Positions 56,367 to 64,000 of a stretch of DNA of 64,000 nucleotides are shown one piece after another. The stretch is from contig NC_031475.1 of assembly GCF_000006565.2 (NCBI RefSeq), forward strand, positions 1,013,535 through 1,077,534, written 5' to 3'. Each line of letters begins with the position of its first letter. Position 1 is the first letter of the stretch. A program made the translations under genes and the position numbers. The DNA is from Toxoplasma gondii ME49. Taxonomy: Eukaryota > Apicomplexa > Conoidasida > Eucoccidiorida > Sarcocystidae. The notes under the pieces are model-generated. The model worked only from the letters and a program-made list of their open reading frames with translations. It was not told where the DNA came from and made no database searches.

Positions 56367-59300
56367 CTAGGTTCCCCGTTTACTGGCGAGACAGTTTGGA
56401 GTGTTGTTCTCACTGAGCTTGAGGCTTTTCGTCTTCTCTGCGTCCTCGTCCTTTCTGTCCTTGTCGGCTTCCTCGGAGCGCATCCGTTTCTCTCGTGTCC
56501 GCTGCTCGAGTTCGATCGCGTGTGCGAGTTGCTGCTTCCAAATCGCATCTTTCTGCATCTGTTGCTGCCGCAGAAATGTCAATCTGTTTTCTCTGTGTTT
56601 CGCCACCAGACGCGTGATGTCCTTCTCGCCCCCCACCGCCGCGATCGCGTTTGCCGCCGCTGCCGCGTTTGCCACCGCCGTCGCCGCCGCCGCCGCGAGT
56701 TGCGAGCCCCCAGCGCTGGAGCCCAACGCGGTCGGAAGGCCCCACCGGCGTGGCTGGAGCCCAACTGACGAGGCCCCCTTCGGCGGCGGGGTTCGCGATG
56801 CCCGCGTCACCGTCGGAGATGGAGTCCGACTTCCTGGGTGTCGGAGTCCTGGCCGCAGGTTCTGCACAGCAAACAGAGGAGACAGTGACGGAGGGAAAGG
56901 TGGACTTTGCAGAAGACCCTGGACGGACGGTGTCCAGTGCGGAGTGCGTCTTTTCCCTCAGTTTTGAAACAGAAGGCGTTTCTTCTTTCTTCCCCCTTTC
57001 GCCCTCTCTTCTGTTTTTCCTTTTCCCTTCAACTCCTGTCTGTTTCCTGTCTCTCCTGTTCTCCCTTTCTCCCCTGAGGCTCGTCGCGCCTTCCTCTTTG
57101 TTCCTCACTCCTTCCTGGCGCTGGTTCTCCATCCTCTGCAGAACGATGCGGCGGTACTTGATCGCGTTTGGGTGCTGAGGTTCTTGGGCGAGTGCCGCGT
57201 CCAGGTCGTCCAGCGCTTTGTCATACGCGAGCTGTGCACAGCCAAAGCAGAAGCGCCACAGCAACTGGAGAACGCGAGGGCATGCCCAGCAGCTCACGCC
57301 CACAAACTCCAGAAAGAAAACTTTGCATGCATGCGCAATCACCTGCACCTTCCTACACATATAAATACACACTTACACACACGTATATACACATGTACAT
57401 ATATAAATATATGTATATATATATGAATATATATATGTATATATGTATATATATGTATATTGGGTATATTATATGTGGGTACGTTTGTATACATTTGTGT
57501 TTGACTACACTGCTCTTGTTTGTTCTTTGGCGAGACGAAAGGGGAACAACAGGGACAGAAGAAGCGCGGCGTTTCCGGAACGCGGCTGGGCCTCTCTTCG
57601 TCGGATCTGGAGGGGCAAGACACGCACTCGGTTAGCGTGAGCGGCGCCTCGGGCGACCAGCGCGTCTGGATACTTCGGTTTGAGGACGAGAGCCGCCTCG
57701 TAGCACTCCATCGCCATGGTCAAGTCTCCCTTGCGCGCCGCTGAGACGCCCTGCTGCAGGCGCTGCTGCGCCCACTGGCTGCTCTGCTCCTCCGTCAAAA
57801 AGGCGCCCAACCTGAAAGCAAAGGCAACGCATCGCGCGTCGTCGAAAGCAGATCGGGAAACAGAGAGACGAGAACGGAGAGAGAGATGGAGAGGAAATAT
57901 GAGGACGGTGAGAGGAGAGGGGAAAGAGGTAGCAACAAAGAGAGATGGGGAAGAGAGGAGAGGAGAGGGAAGCCGGAGAGCAAAGAGAAGACACAATACG
58001 GGCGCAGAGACAGACGATGAGACAGAGGACGCAGACGCCCTATGAAAACGAGGAAAGCGAGGAGAGAGGAAAGGGAGAGATATGGAGAGAAGGATCACGG
58101 ACGAGAAACTACACTTGAGTAGGATGTCTTCACTACGTATCCCTAATTCCAGTTACAGTCCTGCCGTCATCCGTTCTGCCTCAGGAGAGGCGCAGTCGAA
58201 CGTCGAAACAGAGAAACCGTCCCCTCTGATAACAAGTTTCTTTCAAAGTGAAGAGACTCGAAATCCCGATGCGGGCCTCAAGAGATGTCGTCAATCAAAA
58301 CCCCCGGTGTGTGTGGTAATCACGCAACTTTTGTAATTCGAGAAGCGACACGGAGCGAATGGAGGAGACAGCACAGCAAACGAGAAAAAGAAGGAAGAAG
58401 ACCTGAGTGAAACGGTGTGAAGAGAGTTACACGAGAGACAGGCACACGGATCGTCCAATGGGAGGCAACTGAAGAATGAATACACACAGCTCGTCTGTCG
58501 GGGACTCCATACCCGCGAAACGCAGCTTCTCTTCGTTCTTCCTCTGCATTCTCTCGCCCCGCTTCTCTTCTCTCTGCCTTCAAGCCCGTTCTCTCTCGCC
58601 ACAGCGCCTGTCTCTCGCGCTCTCGCTTTTTCGCGGCCTCGCGTCTCTGGGCCAACTCGGTCTCGGCCTCCGCCTCGACGAGGCGCCAAGCGCGCGCGGG
58701 GCTGCACGCGCCCGCGCCGAGAGAGAAGGAGAAGAAGTGCCGTCGCAGGAGATCCAGCGCATGCAGCTTGCCGGCCAAACCGCCCCGGTTCTTCAGACGC
58801 GGGTCGCTGAAGAGGACGAACGGCAGGCGAGCTCGAAGGAGCGAGGCGCCCCCGTCCCACCAAGACAGAGAAGAAGCAGAAGAAGCAGACTGGAGGGTCT
58901 CGACAGTTGGAGGCTGCAGAGGAAGGATCGGCAGGAAGTCCTCGTCCTGGCAACGCAGGCAAAGGGCGTCTTGCAGAGTGCTCGCAACGAAACCTGGCAG
59001 AAACAGAAACAGAGGCGAACGGCAAAAAGATGAGAGAGAACGCGAAAGCAGAGGTCGCGAAGACACGGAGAAACGCACGGAGAGAGACAGCGCGCAAGAC
59101 GAAGAATGAGAGGAAACAGGTGAAGAGGTCTGTGTTGAGTAGGCGGGGGAAATGGACGAGACAAAAGAGAAACGAGTCTGGCTAAGGCGTCGAAAACACC
59201 CTTGCGACGAAACGCACGAAGCACAGGCAGCTTGCCTGTGCGACAGAACGAGCAGAGACGAAAACTCCGACAGGCGCTGTGTCTCTCATCCGGGGCCTTG

Positions 59301-62300
59301 CGTCTCTCTCGCAGAAAGTGGAAGGCGACACAGCGTGGATGTCGAAGCATCTCAAGAAGATCGATGAAGAACGTCCACGACGTTGTGCACACGAAAGAAA
59401 AGACTGAGAACGAGACAGAGACATGCGTGAAAGGCTACAGAGGTTGCAGACAATGCACGACGGTTTTCGAGTCTTCCGTTGTGTATTTTTCTGTCGTGAG
59501 TGTTTGCGCCTTCTCCCTCCCTCCGTCCCCGTCTCGCCGAGCCTTGCTGCACTAACCTAGCGGCTTCTGAAGAGGCACCTCGGCGTCTGCAGCAGTCAGA
59601 CAAGCGGGAGGACTCAGCGTCAGGAGCAGATGCGCATGCGCCGCGTTCAGAGTCGACTCGTCGAGGCGAGTCTCGTCCTTCGCTTCCTTCTCTTTTTCAT
59701 CCCATCGAGAAGGCCGGAGTCTCGTGCGCAGAAACTCTTTGACGCAGGCGCGAACCGCTGTGCCCACTGGCAGAAACCGACTGACGCAGCCGCTCGCCTG
59801 GCCGCCCTTGCACTGCAGCAACAGCCAAAACTCCACACAAAGGATGGAATGCGTCGAGTCTTCCGGAGTCATGGAGCGACAGACGCCTCTTAGCCGCGCG
59901 CGCGAGAGAGAGTCAAAGGCGTCGCCTGAATGCACAGAGGCGCCTTTTGAACACAGCCGTCAAGTCCAAACGCAAAGACTCAAGAGTTCACACCGCACGG
60001 ACCTTGCGGACAGTGCAGGATGTGGAGGAACTGGAGACCTCGACAGTGAGGTGACTGTACGAGAGACGCCCAGAAATGCAACGCTGCGCACACTGTTGAC
60101 TACGCATCGGTTCATTCAACGAAGAAGTTTTGACTCGCGACCACCGATTTTCTTTTTACGCGCGCCTGTGTGCCTGTTCCCCGGCGTTCTCTCAGCATTT
60201 CTCAGCTCTCTAGAAACCCAGACAAATGCAACCAAAAAAGGCCTCCTTCTCGCCTTCGCTCACCTCGTACCGACCCACTGCTGCCAAGGGCAGCGCTCCA
60301 TAGATGCCGCTGCTGCCGACGTCGCACTCCGTCCGCAAGAGTCTCCGTCGCGTCGGCGAAGTCGGAGGCTGAGAGACAGAAGCAGCGGAGGAGACAGCAG
60401 GACCCGAAGCGACGGACGTCGCCTGAGTGCCTCGATCTGGGGCAGCCTTCCCCTCGTAGAAGCCGTGAGGAGGGCAAGGCTGAGAAGAAGAGGCAGCTGA
60501 GGGGGGCAGAGACGAAGGATAAAGTTCGACGGCGACGAGGCGAACGAGCAGGAGAGCGCGCTCGGAGTCACAGCGCACAACCCAGCCGCGAACCACAACG
60601 TCCGGACGATCGAGGGCCTGACAGAAAAGAAGTTTCAAATGTCCAACGCTCGCGTCCACACATACACTCGAAGGAACTCTGTAGCAATTCAGACACACAC
60701 ATGTGGAGAATACATTCAAAGTCACAGAGGCACAATAAAATACGCATCAACGCAGGTGGAAACAGACAGAGTGGGGAGGCTGACGAACGATGAGAGACAC
60801 AAGAATATGAAAGACACAAGACCCCACACTCGGTCAGAGTGCGTAGGGGAATATCGACTCGCTGTGTCTGAAGACGGGGTAGGATGGATGGAGACGAATC
60901 GAGAACTCGAGAGAGAAGAAGGCGAAGAAGAAAGAGGGCCAAGACGACCGAGTGCAGCAGATGCAACGGAGAGGCAGTTTCCCCGCCGCTTCCACGTAGA
61001 CAGCAGCAGACGCACGCACATCCGACTCTTCTTTTCTCAAGAAAAACTGACCTGCAGAAACTCGCGGCGGCCTTGTCTGCCGCAGGCGATAGTCCGGCGA
61101 ATCTGCGGGGACACAGCGAGAAGGCACCTTGTTTAGAGCAACATCTTCAGGCAAAGAACTTGAAACTGCTCTCCAATGCGCCATGGTGAGCCACAGTCAA
61201 GCAGGATCCTAGCTTACGCTTATAACAGTGTACTGCGTAGAAAGCACGGATTGATTCCGCGTCCAGGGCCAGCCTTGGGACCGAGAGGTAGTTGAACGCT
61301 GCTTTCTCATCTCTTGTTTCAGGAAGTTTTAACGGGAACATGGCGCTGTCCTGAGGTCTGCGTAGCTATCCTCGCTCGCGCGTTTGCGTGAACCACCATG
61401 GAATAACTCAACTCAAAAGCGAGACATCTAAACCATGAACCCTCAGAGTCTCAGAGGACCTACGACGAACAGACTGCGAGTCCAGCTGCTGAGAGAGAAC
61501 GACGCCCACGTTCTCTTCTTTTGACTACACCGCACCCCTCGGTTCTCGATGGCTTTTGTCGAGGGAAACTCGGAGTCGCAAAACGGGCAGCGAACCGGGG
61601 GGAGGGAGCTGATGGAATTCAGAAAACTTCGATATTCGAGAAACAAAGAGAGTCGCGAGCTCACGCGCGTGTCGGCGCCAAGCCCGGAAGAAACCTTGAC
61701 TTTTGGAGATACACGCGAGACTCTTTCAAACAAACAAAAGCGTTTTTTGCCTACCTGCTGGGGTCCCAGGACTCTGTCGATGATGAAGCATCCCTCGACG
61801 AGTTCGTCCGGTTCGAGTCTCTGCAGTTTTCGGACGACCTTGACATAAAAGTCTTTCCGACGACGCAATTGAGCTTCCTGGACCTCTCGTTCTTCCGCAC
61901 CCTTCTGCTCGCTTTCAGTCGCGCCCGTATGCTCTTCTGTCTCCTTAGCCGACGTCTGCGAAACCTCGCGCAGCAGAGCCGCCTGAGCGGGGATCGCCTC
62001 CCTTCCTTTCTGCGCGGCCTCTCGCCGAGCCTCCGCAGCGAGCTCGGAGACGAGACCTTCCCGCCATGCGCCTGTGTGTGCAGACCCCAAGAGCCAAAGA
62101 GAAAAGTCGCCAAAACCTTCGCTGATGTGACGCACTGACAGAGTCACATCCTCTCGCAGGGGCGCAGACGGAGACACCGCTCGAGATACGACCGACTGCG
62201 AAGAAGCCGCAGAAGAAGACGGAGCAGCCAACGAAGAAGAAGGGAAAGGAGACGAAGAAGGAGAAGGAGAAGAAGGACAAGAAGGCAATGCTGGGTCCCT

Positions 62301-62829
62301 GTTGAATTTTCTGTCGACACGAAGAGCCAATGTCTGCACTCTGGAGATAAAGGAGAAAAGGGAGGCTGCTTCTGTGGTGTCTGTTGACCTATCTTCACAC
62401 CAAGACGCAGCATACGGAGGCGTAGACGAGAACACGGAGGAAGAAACAGATGGAGATGAAGATGGAGAAGAGGACAGCGACGCCGAAGATGAGGAAGATT
62501 GCCTGTTAATATTCTCCTCTGCCGCCGCAGGAGGAAGAGGACGATAAGCAGCGAAGAAGCTGCGACGTAGGGCCTCTGTGACAGGTCGTTCCTGACGGTA
62601 CAGAACAGGGAAATGTCGGCCGTGCAAATGCAGTTCTCAATTGCAGTCCTACAAAGGACTGACGCGACGTACACTTCCGCGTTCACCGTCTCGAACACTC
62701 TACGCATGAATATACATATATACATATATATATGACAGATATGCACCGATCTAGATACTTGTATACGTACAGACATACATGCTTGTACTGACAGGATTAA
62801 AATATACAAATGTATATACATATATGTAC

Positions 62830-62863
<34 letters not shown>

Positions 62864-64000
62864 TCGGACGAAGAAGCTTTGGCGGCAAGTGATTTTCGCC
62901 GATGAATCTGTACATTCGGGGACGGTTGATTTGGGACTCCCCAAGGCTTCTATCCAGAAAAGCTTGTGTTCGATCAAACGTAAGTCGCTCGCGCATGAAC
63001 ACGAAAGGCAGTCAAAATCGAAGGAGAAGGCGACTTTGTCATTTTTTTTCCTCTCCAAAGACAACAAGTTTTTGCCTTCTTTCGTCTGCCTGCATGTCCT
63101 CTCTGTTTTCCGGACATCTCCTCTCGCTCGTGCGCGAAGGCTGTGTGTGCCTCGTCCTTCTTCTCTTCATCTCTCTAGTTTTTCTCCTTCTTTCAACTCT
63201 CCTGTTTTCTTCCTTCTTCTCTTCGTTCCCTTGCTCCCCCTACGCTCATCCCTTCTTTCTCCTGTTCTCCGCCTCGATGCCTTCTCCAGCTTCCTTCTGT
63301 GTCTCGCTCTAAATCTCTACAGGAGACTTACGGATGTCAGCAAACCGTCAATCGCAGCGTCGAATGCGCGGAGATCGTCTTCTTCTGTGTCGCAGCCTTC
63401 TTGTTCCCCAGGCTTTCTTCTGTCTCCGTCTACGGCTTCTTTGTTCCCGCTCTCCTCTTCTCCCGTGTCTCTCTCATCACCTCCTGACATCACGCCCTCC
63501 CTCTCACTCTCGGCCTCTTCTCTGATGCGCCCTTCGGCGTCTGTCACCCCGTCTCCGTCTGTCTCTCCTGCCATCCGCTGAGTGTCTCCTGTTTCTGCGG
63601 CTTCTTCGCGTATCCCGAGCCGCGCCTCCAGCTCTCGGCTGAGGCGCGAGCGCCTGGCGACAAAAGCTTGGAAGAGCGAAGCGCTCTCTTCCTTTTCCTC
63701 GACAGTTTCGACTGCCTTCTTCTCTCCGCTTGGGGCCTCAGTGTCGCCCACACTCCGGCCCTCTGCGCCGGTCTGTGCCGACTCGGAGACGCCTGTGCGA
63801 ATCAGAGGCCATTCCTGGATCACGGCGAGGAGAGCCTGCGGAGTGCAGGCAGGAAATTCGGTGTCTCCGTCGCTGCCGTCGTCGCAAACCGAGGGCGACG
63901 CCTCTTCTCTGGGCCTCGAAGGAGACAGCGGAGACAGTGTAGGGTTCGGCGGGAGTGACGCGCCGCGGGTCCGAACAGTCACGAGGGACGCAGCCGCCGA
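56367..64000 (-). CDS. TTC14-like protein: S1-type region plus TPRs; 5' end outside window
   Basis: Exons: 64000(partial)-63332, 62591-61755, 61102-61052, 60617-60264, 59812-59557, 58993-58513, 57811-57628, 57231-57109 and 56861-56367 (TAG); all joins keep frame, giving at least 1149 residues. The N-terminal part is acidic and Ser-rich, then KDFYVKVVRKLQRLEPDELV. A discontinuous S1-like RNA-binding fold follows (VVVRGWVVRCDSERALLLVRL, then LPVGTAVRACVKEF), as in TTC14. Next come LGFVASTLQDAL, a large insert, and two TPRs: QGVSAARKGDLTMAMECYEA with ALVLKPKYPDALVARGAAHA, and YDKALDDLDAALAQEPQHP. The last exon has an Ala run and a charged helix (KHRENRLTFLRQQQMQ). The order matches animal TTC14, a poorly understood nuclear protein linked to RNA. 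The family call rests on the TPR-flanking motifs; function in RNA processing is inferred. Exon 3 is 51 nt. Confidence 0.85.
57356..57470. repeat. (TA)n/(CA)n microsatellite cluster
   Basis: TA, TACA and TATG tracts in the intron between the two TPR exons of the TTC14-like gene, shortly after a TGCATGCATGC. Confidence 0.87.
62705..62862. repeat. Two (TA)n microsatellites
   Basis: TA-rich tracts at about 62705-62735 and 62806-62862, in the first intron seen of the TTC14-like gene. Confidence 0.87.

Noticed and set aside
56410..57372. Long minus-strand frame continuing from the second TPR
   Set aside because: After residue 41 of that exon it turns into a low-complexity Arg/Gly/Glu sequence. 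Splicing at GTGAGG (57108) into 56861 gives a frame with a proper Ala-rich and helical end.
62144..63067. Open frame of 307 codons on the minus strand
   Set aside because: It runs through two TA tracts and is out of phase with the TTC14-like exons on both sides, so it is intron plus a shifted frame of the next exon.

Overview
The window is nuclear DNA from a eukaryote, most probably a coccidian apicomplexan of the Toxoplasma/Neospora/Hammondia group. Three things point there: a single-exon secreted kinase with rhoptry-kinase features, genes cut into many small exons with GTGAGT/GTAAGT-type donors and pyrimidine-rich acceptors, and abundant (TA)n microsatellites and TGCATGC motifs in introns and spacers. 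No prokaryotic gene, operon, CRISPR array or credible tRNA/rRNA gene was seen. Gene models were built by hand: each exon join was accepted only if donor, acceptor and reading phase agreed. Nothing was searched against a database.

Layout, left to right: (1) 1150-8107, minus: leucine-rich-repeat protein with a coiled coil and a lysine-rich end, 11 exons. (2) 9623-18037, minus: 1843-residue FHA-domain protein with a long disordered, basic N-terminal part, 8 exons. (3) 21907-28242, plus: poly(ADP-ribose) glycohydrolase (PARG), 6 exons. (4) 29461-31026, minus: SMYD-like SET-domain methyltransferase. (5) 32261-37575, plus: RING-finger-like protein with acidic, serine-rich and basic segments, 9 exons. 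(6) 37865-38722, plus: orphan open frame, doubtful. (7) 40676-42799, minus: rhoptry-kinase-family protein with signal peptide, probably catalytically active. (8) 45650-49634, minus: translation initiation factor eIF1A, 5 coding exons of which the last codes only for Ile-stop. (9) 52398-54183, plus: Ctr-family copper transporter with a spaced array of Cys-Cys pairs. (10) 56367 to the right edge, minus: TTC14-like protein with an S1-type RNA-binding region and TPRs; its N terminus lies outside the window.

The genes do not form one pathway. Several suggest nuclear regulation (FHA, PARG, SET, RING, TTC14-like), and FHA/PARG, SET/RING and eIF1A/copper transporter are divergent pairs with shared upstream DNA. 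By eye, the surroundings of the rhoptry kinase (about 37.6-45 kb) and the FHA/PARG spacer (about 18.3-21.6 kb) differ from the rest: they lack (TA)n tracts and long pyrimidine runs and hold no convincing exons. The unusual points are the 6-nt terminal coding exon of eIF1A behind a (GT)n acceptor, the regular Cys-Cys array in the copper transporter, a DMG in place of DFG in the kinase, and microsatellites used as splice-acceptor tracts.
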